Assembly: GCF_900101855.1 (NCBI RefSeq) | Contig: NZ_FMVC01000005.1 | Location: 186,001 to 250,000 of the forward strand | DNA length: 64,000 nucleotides | Reading direction: 5' to 3' | Origin: Flavobacterium anhuiense | GTDB taxonomy: Bacteria > Bacteroidota > Bacteroidia > Flavobacteriales > Flavobacteriaceae | In this document: positions 49,101-57,162 of the stretch, one piece after another | How positions within the stretch are numbered: position 1 is the stretch's first letter | Layout: every line of letters starts with the position of its first letter | Made by a program: the position numbers and the translations under genes | Notes under the pieces: generated by a model | Database searches by the model: none | What the model was told of the DNA's origin: nothing | The model's input: only the letters and a program-made list of their open reading frames with translations

Positions 49101-49184
49101 GATTTGAATATTCTGCAAGGGGAGGATTTTGGAACTTTAGGTCAGGCACGCACTTTTACATTAGGATTAAGTACAACATTTTAA
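46182..49184 (+). CDS. SusC-family TonB-dependent outer-membrane transporter
   Basis: A 1000-aa receptor with a signal peptide (IKLIIVLLSCITTYAQ), a carboxypeptidase-like domain (about 24-95), a plug with the TonB-box-like SLDEVVIIGYGTQSKKDVSS and GVNISSSSATPG, and a long beta-barrel ending in FTLGLSTTF. SusC proteins pull in oligomers held by SusD at the cell surface. The genes downstream are peptidases and arginine-catabolic enzymes rather than glycosidases. The likely cargo is therefore a peptide such as a cyanophycin fragment. Its gap to susD is 11 bases. Confidence 0.93.
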   Translation: MKLTNKIKLIIVLLSCITTYAQKTIKGTVTDKQSNIPMVGVNVIVSNSKASTITDFDGKFQLQIPENSTSIEFSYIGYQTQKVTIDEKSNYTISMTSGQGQSLDEVVIIGYGTQSKKDVSSSIQSIKTKDLPQGTSSSFENSLQGQTPGVNISSSSATPGSAVSVNIRGVSSISASSQPLYIIDGIPIVSRNNSALNANIQPVNPLADLSPNDIESFTVLKDAAAAAIYGSRGANGVILITTKRGKTGKSIVDVNYYTSFAEISKYPKMVDSEKFKKFFNTAAEFDGLGSDYFDWIDTSKGINTNIYDEIFRVGVTQNLDLSVKGGSEKTSYYLSGNYYNQEGIQIGQGFKRLSARMNLDHNINEKFKVGNTFFITRSNHQRTIGENDEYGVVINAQGWDPTEPIYDENGKYTNPFKYNTWWPLENPVQIAKEYKNISQSTRVQGTAYVEWKIIRDLKFKSAFSLEYSNLVEDSYVPSGTNKSKTGEGIFATYEETNWLVENTLNYNKQFGEKHNFGAILGWTIQENETRFSDQSGVGYATNTTSSISAASTIIASTSGKNQYGLQSFFGRANYVYDDKYIASFTVRADGSSRFGENNQYGYFPSGSLAWRVNKEKFFKSESISDFKIRASYGLTGNQEIGSNWRGTYTLNANYNGVPGIAPNRLENPDLGWEKTKQIDIGLDFGLFKNRITLTADYFNKQTDDLLLQAKVSGLTGFNSVYQNVGAIENKGFEFGINAAVFDGDDFKWNTGVNLTLLDNKIKKLINDGEEVGRNHILKEGQEVSTLYLIKFLGVDPQTGDAKFDDINKDGIIDFSDRQMVGGALPTYFGGWSNNFSYKGFTLTANFVFSGGNKIFNQSRHVYDNYGYTKSGIPYSNISERVYDNYWRTPGQITDVPRPSTKDGQMQRFSTQFLEDGDYIRLKTLSLAYKLPSNVIRKIGLNSLSLYIQAQNLFTITDYLGFDPEVSTNTSSQEDLNILQGEDFGTLGQARTFTLGLSTTF

Positions 49185-49195
49185 AATTTGAAATC

Positions 49196-50545
49196 ATGAA
49201 AAATAAAAAGATATATGTATTCTTGTCTATGTTACTTGCTTTTACAGTTTTAGGATGTGATGATGTACTGGACACAAAATTAGATGATGAAATTCCGGCG
49301 GCAACTGCCATAACTGATAATATTTCATTAAAAGCCGCCGCTGTAGGACTGTATGACGTGATGCAAAGCGGAACGTACTACGGAGGTGAATTTATATTGG
49401 CTCAGGAATTAACGGGAGGCAATGCAGATGCGACCGGTTTTCAAGAGCGTTTTACCCAGTTGGACAACGCTATTGTGCCACCATCAAATGCTTATATTCA
49501 AAGCAATTGGGTAAATGTTTATACGCTTGTTAATGCCAGCAACTTGATTTTGCAGAAAATGGAAGAGCTTGAGCTGAAAGATGACAATTCTAAAGGAACT
49601 GCACTTTTTTGCAGAGCACTAGGACATTTTGATGCGTTGCGCCAATTCGGGCAGTTTACAGATCCAAACTCAAAATATGGTATTCCTGTTTCAACTAAAT
49701 ATTTGGATGCAAAATCTGCTAAAGAAATTTCCAGATCTACTGTTGCTCAGTCTTATCAGCAAATTATTTCAGACTTAAAAGATGCCATTGCAATTTTGAA
49801 ATATGACAGCAATAGATTTTTTATTACAAAAGCTGCTGCTGAAGCTTTGCTTGCAAGGGTTTATCTGTATCAAGGCGATTATGATAATGCCATATTGTAT
49901 GCCAGTAAAGTAATTAGCAATAGTACGTATAAATTAAATACAAAATTTAATGATATTTATGATGTTGAAGGTTCGTCTGAAGCTATCCTAGAGTTACAGT
50001 TTTTAGGTATTGACGGTAATAGTTTAACCGAATTTTTATCAGTTTCACCTCCAGAAGTTTCTGCTGATTACAATAGTTTTTTCAAACCAATGGACGACGA
50101 CAACGATCCAAGAAGTTATAAATATTACGATTCGGGAAAAGAAGTTTTTTGTGATAAATATGGAACTCGTGACAGCGAAATTGACGGAAATGCCATTATC
50201 ATTAAACTTTCAGAAATCTATCTGATTCGTGCAGAAGCTTTGGCAAAGAAAAACCCTCAGGATTTAACTTCGGCTTTGGCTGATTTAAATGTGGTGCGTC
50301 AAAGAGCTTTACCGAGTAATCCTTACACTTTAGCCCAAATTCCAAATCTAGATGCTTTTGTTACTATTTTGATTGAAGAAAACAAAAGGGAATTAGGTTT
50401 TGAAGGACACCAATGGTTTACTATCGTTCGATTAGGCAGAGCAGCTTCAATTTTGAATATTCCTGCTTTCAGAACAACTTATCCAATACCGCAAAACGAA
50501 ATTACAATTGCCCAAGGCAAGTTAGAACAAAATCCAGGATACTAA
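49196..50545 (+). CDS. SusD/RagB-family surface-binding lipoprotein
   Basis: A 449-aa lipoprotein with lipidated C21 (TVLGC), followed by an acidic stretch DDVLDTKLDDE. Helical TPR-like parts follow (AEALLARVYLYQGDYDNAI), with the C-terminal RLGRA and YPIPQNEI signature. It forms the lid of the SusC transporter and binds the substrate. Standard SusD proteins are longer (~500-600 aa), so this one is a compact form. An acidic surface might suit a basic ligand such as arginine-rich cyanophycin, but this needs a structure. Confidence 0.93.
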   Translation: MKNKKIYVFLSMLLAFTVLGCDDVLDTKLDDEIPAATAITDNISLKAAAVGLYDVMQSGTYYGGEFILAQELTGGNADATGFQERFTQLDNAIVPPSNAYIQSNWVNVYTLVNASNLILQKMEELELKDDNSKGTALFCRALGHFDALRQFGQFTDPNSKYGIPVSTKYLDAKSAKEISRSTVAQSYQQIISDLKDAIAILKYDSNRFFITKAAAEALLARVYLYQGDYDNAILYASKVISNSTYKLNTKFNDIYDVEGSSEAILELQFLGIDGNSLTEFLSVSPPEVSADYNSFFKPMDDDNDPRSYKYYDSGKEVFCDKYGTRDSEIDGNAIIIKLSEIYLIRAEALAKKNPQDLTSALADLNVVRQRALPSNPYTLAQIPNLDAFVTILIEENKRELGFEGHQWFTIVRLGRAASILNIPAFRTTYPIPQNEITIAQGKLEQNPGY

Positions 50546-50639
50546 AAAAATCCCCCAGGAAGCTGCTAATGCGGGATTCATTTACAAAAAATGTATGTCG
50601 CTTAGCTAGTCTTCTTTAAATTCAAAAAAAGAAAAAGAA

Positions 50640-51590
50640 ATGACAAATAAAACGCCGTTTGCACTTTGTATACACGGAGGTGCGGGTGTGATAACTCCCG
50701 AGAATCTATCACCAACAGATAAAAAAATGATAAAAGAGGATCTTATTCTTGCTCTTAATGCAGGAGAAGAGATCTTAGCAAAAGGCGGTAATGCCGTTGA
50801 TGCGGTCACTGCTGCCGTAGTAGCTTTAGAGAATAGCATTCATTTTAATGCGGGAAAGGGAGCCGTTTATTCTCGAGAAGGAAAACATCTATTAGAAGCT
50901 TCAATAATGGATGGCGCTACGTTAGAGGCTGGATCGGTAGCAAACAGTATGAAAATTAAAAATCCCGTTCTATTCGCCAAAAGTTTATTAGGATATAAAG
51001 ACCTTATCATGATTTCTGGTGAAGCTGCCGATAATTTGGCAGAACAAACTAATCACGAATTAGTAGAAAACCATTACTTTGATACTGATTTTAGAAAAGA
51101 ACAATTTTTGGAGGCAAAAAAAATCTCTGAAACAGCAACTTTTCTCGATCATACCAACTTAAAGATGGGAACTGTTGGCGCAGTTGCTATTGATAGAAAT
51201 GGCAATATAGCCGCAGCGACTTCGACAGGAGGAATGACTAATAAATTGGATGGACGAATTGGCGACTCTGCAATTATTGGAGCTGGGACTTATGCCAATA
51301 ATAAGACTTGTGGCGTCTCTTGCACTGGTGTTGGAGAATATTTTATTAGAGCCACAGTATCTTCCATGGTTTCAAATTTAATGGAATTTGGAAAAATGTC
51401 TCTAGAGCAGGCAACCGAAGTAACAATAAAAGGCCATTTGACAAAGTTGGGTGGAGAAGGAGGGCTTATTGCAATTGACAAAGACGGAAATATTAATTTT
51501 TCATATAATTCTCAAGGAATGTACCGTGGATTTGTGTGTGAAAAAAAGAAAGAAAAAAAAGTATATATCTGGGATAACGAAGAAGTATAA
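50640..51590 (+). CDS. Isoaspartyl peptidase / plant-type L-asparaginase (Ntn hydrolase)
   Basis: A 316-aa Ntn-hydrolase precursor. Landmarks are LCIHGGAGV, GGNAVDAVTAAV and the autocleavage site G177-T178-V-G-A, where T178 becomes the N-terminal nucleophile (T179 in E. coli IaaA). The binding loop TSTGGMTNKLDGRIGDS is intact. No signal peptide, so it acts in the cytoplasm. Enzymes of this type cut beta-aspartyl dipeptides. Beta-Asp-Arg is the standard product of cyanophycinase, which fits its position between susD and the cyanophycinase gene. The 94-base gap before it holds no terminator. Confidence 0.92.
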   Translation: MTNKTPFALCIHGGAGVITPENLSPTDKKMIKEDLILALNAGEEILAKGGNAVDAVTAAVVALENSIHFNAGKGAVYSREGKHLLEASIMDGATLEAGSVANSMKIKNPVLFAKSLLGYKDLIMISGEAADNLAEQTNHELVENHYFDTDFRKEQFLEAKKISETATFLDHTNLKMGTVGAVAIDRNGNIAAATSTGGMTNKLDGRIGDSAIIGAGTYANNKTCGVSCTGVGEYFIRATVSSMVSNLMEFGKMSLEQATEVTIKGHLTKLGGEGGLIAIDKDGNINFSYNSQGMYRGFVCEKKKEKKVYIWDNEEV

Positions 51591-51605
51591 CACTAAAATT
51601 ATATC

Positions 51606-52466
51606 ATGAAATCTATTCCATTTTTTGTAATCTTGTGTTTACTACTGTTGTGTTCTTGCCAATCAAAGCTTAACAATGTTGAAGAGCTTAAAACTAAAGG
51701 AAAGCTATTCATAATTGGTGGCGGAAAAAAATCTGATAAATTGGTTTCTGAATTGATTGCAGTTAGTAATCTAAATAAAGAAAACTTTATGGTGATACTT
51801 CCAATGGCTAGCGAAGAACCCGATTCGGCAGTTTATTATACGGCAAAACAATTTATTGGATTAGGTATAAATTCAAACAAGATAAAGGCTTTTAATTTTA
51901 ATCGAATCAGCCAGCCAAAAATACAGATTGATTCTCTCAAAAAAGCTAGCCTTATTTATATTACTGGTGGAGATCAAAATTTATTTATGAAATCAGTTTT
52001 GAATACCCCTGTTTATAAAGCCATTCATTCTGCCTATCAAAATGGGGCAACCATAGCAGGAACAAGTGCTGGCGCAGCAGTAATGAGCACAAAAATGATT
52101 TCAGGAAATGAATTGAAGCACCCAACTTATACTGGAGAATTCCATAGCATCGAAGCAAAAAATTTTGAATTAGCAACGGGATTGGGTTTGCTGCCAAATG
52201 CCATTATCGATCAACATTTCATTTACCGAATGCGAATGAACCGTTTATTGTCGGTTGCTATGGAAAATCCAGATTATTTAGGAATCGGCATTGATGAATC
52301 GACTGCTATAGCGGTACAAGGTGACGATGCAAGAGTTACTGGAGATTCGCAAGTGGTCATTATAAGAAAAACAAACAAAACAAATATCCAAGTCAAAAAC
52401 GGACTATTAGGAAGTAAAGATATTAGATTAGAAATCCTTCTGCCGGGAGAGAAATTTAAATTATAA
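51606..52466 (+). CDS. cphB-like: Cyanophycinase-type lipoprotein (peptidase S51)
   Basis: A 286-aa serine peptidase. The N terminus LLLLCSCQS gives a lipobox, so it is membrane-anchored outside the cytoplasm. The nucleophile is S154 in AGTSAGAAVMS. The histidine H204 lies in DQHFIYRMRMNRLLS, which matches the DQHFxxRxRxxRL pattern of cyanobacterial cyanophycinase. ITGGDQN and GIGIDESTAI also fit. Intracellular CphB lacks a signal, while secreted forms are known as CphE; this one is exported. It would cut cyanophycin to beta-Asp-Arg. Peptidase E relatives are the alternative. Confidence 0.87.
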   Translation: MKSIPFFVILCLLLLCSCQSKLNNVEELKTKGKLFIIGGGKKSDKLVSELIAVSNLNKENFMVILPMASEEPDSAVYYTAKQFIGLGINSNKIKAFNFNRISQPKIQIDSLKKASLIYITGGDQNLFMKSVLNTPVYKAIHSAYQNGATIAGTSAGAAVMSTKMISGNELKHPTYTGEFHSIEAKNFELATGLGLLPNAIIDQHFIYRMRMNRLLSVAMENPDYLGIGIDESTAIAVQGDDARVTGDSQVVIIRKTNKTNIQVKNGLLGSKDIRLEILLPGEKFKL

Positions 52467-52471
52467 AAAAA

Positions 52472-53860
52472 ATGAAAATATTAGAAAAATTCCCAGATAC
52501 AATTACTATAATTCTAGTAATTACACTTCTCTTTATAGGTCTGACATGGATAATTCCGTCAGGAGAATTCGATCGTACGATTGCAAACGGAACGGAGAAA
52601 ATTATTGCAGGTTCTTACAAGTCTGTACAAGCATCTCCTCAAGGAATCAAAGCTTTTTTGGAAGCTCCGATTAAAGGATTTATTTCGGCATCTCAAATTA
52701 TTGCTTTTGTCTTTCTGGTGGGAGGAGCGTTTTCTATTATAAACATGACGGGCGCAATAAACGCAGGACTTTTTAATGTAATTGAGTTTAGTCATAAAAG
52801 GCCAAAACATAAAATTTTTATTGTTCCATTTTTAATTGTATTATTTTCTTTTGCAGGAGCTACTTTTGGAATGAGCGAAGAGATTTTAATCTTTATTCTG
52901 ATTACCGTACCCATGGCAAAAGCAATGGGTTATGATGCAATTGTTGGAGCGGCAATTCCAATTGTAGGAACTGGCGTTGGTTTTGGAGGTGCCTTTAGCA
53001 ATCCATTTACTATTGGCATTGCACAAGGTATAGCACAAATTCCAATTTTTAGCGGAATGGAATATAGGATTTTTGTCTGGTTTATTTTAACAACATGTGC
53101 TTGCTTCGTAATTACGCATTATGCAATAAAAATTGGAAAAGATCCTAAGAAAAGCCTATTGTTTGGCATTGCCGATGAAAAAGAGAATAGCAATCTTGAG
53201 ACATCTGACTTTAAATTAGACACCGCTAGGAAAATAATTTTATATGCACTTTTTGTAACCATTCTCATTTTAATTTACGGGGTGAGCAATTATAATTGGT
53301 ACATAAACGAAATCGCTGCTTTGTTTTTGGCCTTAGCTATTTTTGTCTCCATTGTTTACAGAATGTCAATATCAAAAGCGATAGATGCTTTTGTATTGGG
53401 AGCTAAAGACATGATGACTGCGGCATTGGTAATCGGACTGGCCAAAGGACTTCTAATTATTACACAAGAAGGCAAAATTATTGACACGATACTTAATTCT
53501 ATTGTATCAATAACCCAAAACACGCCAAAGGCTGTATCTGCTGAATGCATCTTTTTTTTCCAATCATTTTTAAACTTTTTCATTCCGTCAGGATCGGGAC
53601 AAGCTTCTTTGACCATGCCCATTATTATTCCGATTTGTGATGCCTCAGAAATAAGCCGACAAATGGCAGTGCTGACTTTTCAATTAGGAGACGGCTTTAC
53701 TAATCTTATTATTCCAACAAGCGGAGTTACAATGGGAGCGCTTTCTTTGGCTAAAATACCTTATAGCAAGTGGTTTAAATGGATGCTGCCTCGAATGGTG
53801 GTATTCTTAATAGCATCAATGCTGCTGATTCTTCCCCCTTTATATTTATTCAATTGGTAA
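52472..53860 (+). CDS. YfcC-family (DcuC/ArcD-like) inner-membrane transporter
   Basis: A 462-aa membrane protein with about 12 helices. YfcC/DcuC features are LTWIIPSGEFDR, an early hydrophobic VGGAFSIINMTGAINAG helix, FSFAGATFGMSEE, and FFIPSGSGQASLTMPII near the end. The family includes carriers for C4-dicarboxylates, arginine/ornithine exchange and small peptides. Between two cyanophycinases, with only 5 and 12 bases between genes, it is a good candidate for bringing beta-Asp-Arg or aspartate/arginine across the inner membrane, or for ornithine export. Which of these cannot be told. Confidence 0.87.
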   Translation: MKILEKFPDTITIILVITLLFIGLTWIIPSGEFDRTIANGTEKIIAGSYKSVQASPQGIKAFLEAPIKGFISASQIIAFVFLVGGAFSIINMTGAINAGLFNVIEFSHKRPKHKIFIVPFLIVLFSFAGATFGMSEEILIFILITVPMAKAMGYDAIVGAAIPIVGTGVGFGGAFSNPFTIGIAQGIAQIPIFSGMEYRIFVWFILTTCACFVITHYAIKIGKDPKKSLLFGIADEKENSNLETSDFKLDTARKIILYALFVTILILIYGVSNYNWYINEIAALFLALAIFVSIVYRMSISKAIDAFVLGAKDMMTAALVIGLAKGLLIITQEGKIIDTILNSIVSITQNTPKAVSAECIFFFQSFLNFFIPSGSGQASLTMPIIIPICDASEISRQMAVLTFQLGDGFTNLIIPTSGVTMGALSLAKIPYSKWFKWMLPRMVVFLIASMLLILPPLYLFNW

Positions 53861-53872
53861 AATCAGACTAAA

Positions 53873-54925
53873 ATGAAAACACTAGCAATAACTTTTCTGT
53901 TTATTTTGAGCGCTTGCTCTTCTGAAAACAATACGGAAAATTCGGTTCCAAAAACACCAGAAGCAAAAAACTATGTGTCTTACTTTACAGGAAATAAAGT
54001 AGATAGAATTACAGCCCCAAAGGGAGGAATTTGCTTGATGGGAGGAGCAACCGAAAACGATCAGGCAATGAAATGGTTTTTAAATAGGGCAGATGGCGGA
54101 GATGTTTTAATATTACGCACTTCGGGAACGGACGGCTATAATTCGTATTTGTATACCTCTTTAGGAATTGCTATTAATTCTGTTGAAACTATTGTTTTTA
54201 AAAATGCCAAAGCGAGTTCTGATGCATATATAATAGAAAAAATAAATAATGCAGAAGCAATTTGGTTTGCAGGAGGAGATCAGTGGGAATATATTTCGTA
54301 TTGGAGAAACACGCCAATTTCTGAAGCCATCAATAAAGCAATAATCAATAGAAAAGTTGTCGTGGGCGGAACCAGTGCTGGTATGGCGATTCAGGGAGGA
54401 TTTTATTTTTCGGCTCAAAATGGCACGATCACTTCTCAAGAAGCATTGTTAAATCCTTTTGATACAAAAGTCACAATATCCAACGAGTCTTTTTTAGATA
54501 ATGCAATTTTAAAAGATGTCATTACCGATACCCATTATGATAATCCCGATAGAAAAGGAAGACATATTGCTTTTTTAGCCCGAATTATAAATGATTATAA
54601 AGTTCAAGGAAAAGGAATAGCTTGCGATGAATACACTTCGGTTTGTATAGGCGAAAAAGGAATTGCAAGAGTCTTTGGAAATTATCCTTCTAAAGATGAT
54701 GTTGCCTATTTTATAATGCCAAATACAGAAATTCCAAACAACAAGCCAGAAATTTGCAAACCAAACAATCCATTGGAATGGAATCTGAATAAGGTTGCCA
54801 TTAGCGTTTACGAGGTTAAAGGAACTAGTGCTGGAACTAATACATTTAATTTAAATAATTGGATTGATGGAACTGGAGGCACATGGAAAAAATGGTTCGT
54901 AGAAAATGGCAAACTCAATGAATAA
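53873..54925 (+). CDS. Second cyanophycinase-like lipoprotein (peptidase S51)
   Basis: A 350-aa S51-type protein with lipobox LSAC (C15). The nucleophile is S168 in GGTSAGMAIQG and the histidine H221 in TDTHYDNPDRKGRHIAFL. In that loop the DxH pair is kept, but the QHFxxR of the classical enzyme is replaced. C-terminal ~65 residues (NNPLEWNLNKVAISV...) are an addition. The changed loop suggests another cleavage preference, for example chain ends, side-chain variants or beta-Asp-Lys. It shares an operon with the first copy and lies 12 bases after the transporter gene. Confidence 0.83.
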   Translation: MKTLAITFLFILSACSSENNTENSVPKTPEAKNYVSYFTGNKVDRITAPKGGICLMGGATENDQAMKWFLNRADGGDVLILRTSGTDGYNSYLYTSLGIAINSVETIVFKNAKASSDAYIIEKINNAEAIWFAGGDQWEYISYWRNTPISEAINKAIINRKVVVGGTSAGMAIQGGFYFSAQNGTITSQEALLNPFDTKVTISNESFLDNAILKDVITDTHYDNPDRKGRHIAFLARIINDYKVQGKGIACDEYTSVCIGEKGIARVFGNYPSKDDVAYFIMPNTEIPNNKPEICKPNNPLEWNLNKVAISVYEVKGTSAGTNTFNLNNWIDGTGGTWKKWFVENGKLNE

Positions 54926-54980
54926 GGGAAACGCAATAGAATAATTAACTCTCAAAAATAAAATACCAATATAATACAAG

Positions 54981-55928
54981 ATGTACCATTATCTTCAAAA
55001 ATATAATAGATTCTTGCTGCGGTTAAATGTAAAGAACGAAACGTCTCGACTTCGTGCTGTAGTTTTGGGTTCAGCTGTCAGCAATGGTCCAACTCCATCT
55101 ATAGAAGAGGCCTATGACCCTAAATCCTTGGAACATATTAAGGCAGGAACTTATCCTGTGGAAAAGGATATGGTTGCTGAAATGAAGGCTTTTAATGCAG
55201 TTTTTAAAAAATATGGCGTAAAAGTGTATCGCCCAGAAACGATTGAAAATTACAATCAGATTTTTGCCCGTGATATTGGATTTGTCATTGATGATGTTTT
55301 TGTAAAATCTAACATTTTGCCTGACAGAGAACGCGAACTGGACGCGATTCAATATGTAATTGATCAGATTGATCCATTAAAAATTGTTCGTCCGCCAGCA
55401 GAAGTTCATATAGAAGGCGGCGATGTTATGCTTTGGAAAGACCATATTTTTATAGGAACTTATAAAGGGAGCGATTATAAAGATTACATAACTGCAAGAA
55501 CCAATATGCATGGCGTAAATTATATCAAATCTCTGTTTCCTCATAAAATTGTAAAAGAGTTTGATTTAGTAAAATCTAAGTTAGAAGCAAGAGACAACGC
55601 TTTGCATTTAGACTGCTGTTTTCAGCCAGTAGGAAAAGATAAAGGGATTATCTATAAAAGAGGTTTCCGCGAAGAGGCAGATTATTTGTATTTGGTTGAA
55701 CTTTTCGGAAAAGAAAACTTATTTCATATCGAAAGAGAAGAAATGTACAATATGTTTTCGAATGTATTTTCAATAGATGAAGATGTGGTGGTTTCTGAGA
55801 AGAATTTCACGAGATTGAACAACTGGCTTCGTGAAAATGGTTTTACAGTTGAGGAAATTCCTTATGCAGAAATTTCAAAACAAGAAGGTCTGTTGAGATG
55901 TTCAACTTTGCCATTAATTAGAGACTAA
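54981..55928 (+). CDS. Arginine deiminase-like amidinohydrolase
   Basis: A 315-aa enzyme of the guanidine-modifying superfamily. Key motifs are FARDIGFVID, HIEGGDVMLW, H209 in NALHLDC and the catalytic cysteine C307 in LLRCSTLPLIRD. There is no signal peptide. It probably turns arginine into citrulline plus ammonia. The related AgrE/ArgZ arginine dihydrolase of cyanobacteria is an alternative, and dimethylarginine hydrolase annotation is common for such proteins. The translated start may lie some 16 residues further in, because LNVKNETSRLRAVVLG looks like the family N terminus. Confidence 0.8.
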   Translation: MYHYLQKYNRFLLRLNVKNETSRLRAVVLGSAVSNGPTPSIEEAYDPKSLEHIKAGTYPVEKDMVAEMKAFNAVFKKYGVKVYRPETIENYNQIFARDIGFVIDDVFVKSNILPDRERELDAIQYVIDQIDPLKIVRPPAEVHIEGGDVMLWKDHIFIGTYKGSDYKDYITARTNMHGVNYIKSLFPHKIVKEFDLVKSKLEARDNALHLDCCFQPVGKDKGIIYKRGFREEADYLYLVELFGKENLFHIEREEMYNMFSNVFSIDEDVVVSEKNFTRLNNWLRENGFTVEEIPYAEISKQEGLLRCSTLPLIRD

Positions 55929-55933
55929 ATAAT

Positions 55934-55982
55934 GTTTCAAGTTTCAGGCCTTGCAAAAAACTTGAAACCTGAAACTTGAAAC
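55934..55982. repeat. Perfect 15-bp palindrome between the deiminase-like and ctlX genes
   Basis: GTTTCAAGTTTCAGG (55934-55948) is complementary to CCTGAAACTTGAAAC (55968-55982) with a 19-base loop. It matches a common flavobacterial intergenic palindrome. No T-run follows, so it probably affects mRNA stability rather than ending it. Confidence 0.8.
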
Positions 55983-55997
55983 GAAAAAAATATAAAA

Positions 55998-56945
55998 ATG
56001 AAACAGACAACAAATGCAATCCTAATGATTAGACCCGTAGCATTCAGAATGAATGAACAGACGGCAGTGAATAATTATTACCAGAAAGTATTGAATGGAC
56101 TTTTGCCAGATACTGTTAATGCTAAAGCGCAGCAGGAGTTTGATGCTTTTGTAGAAAAGCTAAGGGCTGTTGGTGTCGATGTAACTGTTGTTGATGACAT
56201 TATAGAAACCGATACTCCAGATAGTATTTTTCCAAACAATTGGGTTTCATTTCATGAGCATGGTGATGTAGTATTGTATCCTATGTTTGCAGAAAACCGT
56301 CGTCTGGAACGTCGTGATGATATCTTGGATATTTTGGAAAAAAAAGGCTTCGAGATTTCTAATATTATTTATTATAACGCGGCAGAAGAAGAAGGCATTT
56401 TCTTAGAAGGAACCGGAAGTTTACTTTTAGATCGTGCCAACGCAAAAGCATATTGTGCTTTGTCGCCTCGCGCAGATGAAGAATTGGTTATTAAATTCTG
56501 CCAAAACTTTGATTATACACCAGTAATTTTTAAAGCTTTTCAAACTGTAAATGGAAAGCGGAAACTGATTTATCATACTAATGTGATGATGTGCTTAGGC
56601 GAAACTTTTGCAGTTATTTGCGCAGATTCTATTGATGATAAAAAAGAGCGCAAAATGGTTTTGGATCATTTAAAAGAAGATAAAAAAGAAATCATTTTAA
56701 TCACAGAAGATCAGGTAAATAATTTTGCAGGAAATATGCTGGAAGTGAGAGGGAAAGATGATAAGAGATATATTGTAATGAGTGCTTCAGCACATCAAAT
56801 CTTGACTCCGAAACAAATTGCCCAATTAGAAAATCATGCAGAAATTTTAAGTTCAAGTTTAGATACGATTGAAGCTTGCGGAGGCGGAAGTGCTAGATGT
56901 ATGATGGCTGAAGTTTTCCTGCCAAGAATTCACAGCATTGCTTAG
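55998..56945 (+). CDS. ctlX: Citrulline hydrolase CtlX
   Basis: A 315-aa cytoplasmic enzyme. It opens with AILMIRPVAFRMNEQTAVNNYYQ and contains PDSIFPNNWVSFHEHGDVVLYPM, EGTGSLLLDR, IYHTNVMM and a cysteine C301 in GGGSARCMMAEVF. These are the guanidine-modifying fold and its catalytic Cys/His set. CtlX-type enzymes split citrulline into ornithine, CO2 and ammonia. With the preceding gene it would complete a two-step version of arginine dihydrolase. It ends the operon; after its stop a minus strand terminator marks the next unit. Confidence 0.88.
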   Translation: MKQTTNAILMIRPVAFRMNEQTAVNNYYQKVLNGLLPDTVNAKAQQEFDAFVEKLRAVGVDVTVVDDIIETDTPDSIFPNNWVSFHEHGDVVLYPMFAENRRLERRDDILDILEKKGFEISNIIYYNAAEEEGIFLEGTGSLLLDRANAKAYCALSPRADEELVIKFCQNFDYTPVIFKAFQTVNGKRKLIYHTNVMMCLGETFAVICADSIDDKKERKMVLDHLKEDKKEIILITEDQVNNFAGNMLEVRGKDDKRYIVMSASAHQILTPKQIAQLENHAEILSSSLDTIEACGGGSARCMMAEVFLPRIHSIA

Positions 56946-57085
56946 CGTTACTTTGAATGGAATGAGATAAATAAATATGGAAAATATGAGAGAAAGTGCC
57001 TGTGGATATAAGTCGCAGAGATTTGCTTGTATACGTTAATTAAATCAGTGTTTTTATTTTCATGATGCCAGCAGAAGAAAAGAAA

Positions 57086-57123
57086 AAGCCACTGTTTTAA
57101 ATGAAGATCTAAAACAGTGGCTT
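57086..57123 (-). terminator. Intrinsic terminator for the GH5 gene
   Basis: AAGCCACTGTTTT (57086-57098) and AAAACAGTGGCTT (57111-57123) are perfect arms. On the minus strand the stem is followed by TTTTCTTTTC. It may also stop + strand transcripts from ctlX less efficiently. Confidence 0.82.
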
Positions 57124-57162
57124 GGTATTTATATGATTGGTAGAACTATAAAAGTTCTGTCT

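Noticed and set aside
46182..50545. SusC/SusD read as a glycan PUL
   Set aside because: No glycosidase, lyase or sulfatase lies in the same operon; the linked genes are isopeptide and arginine enzymes.
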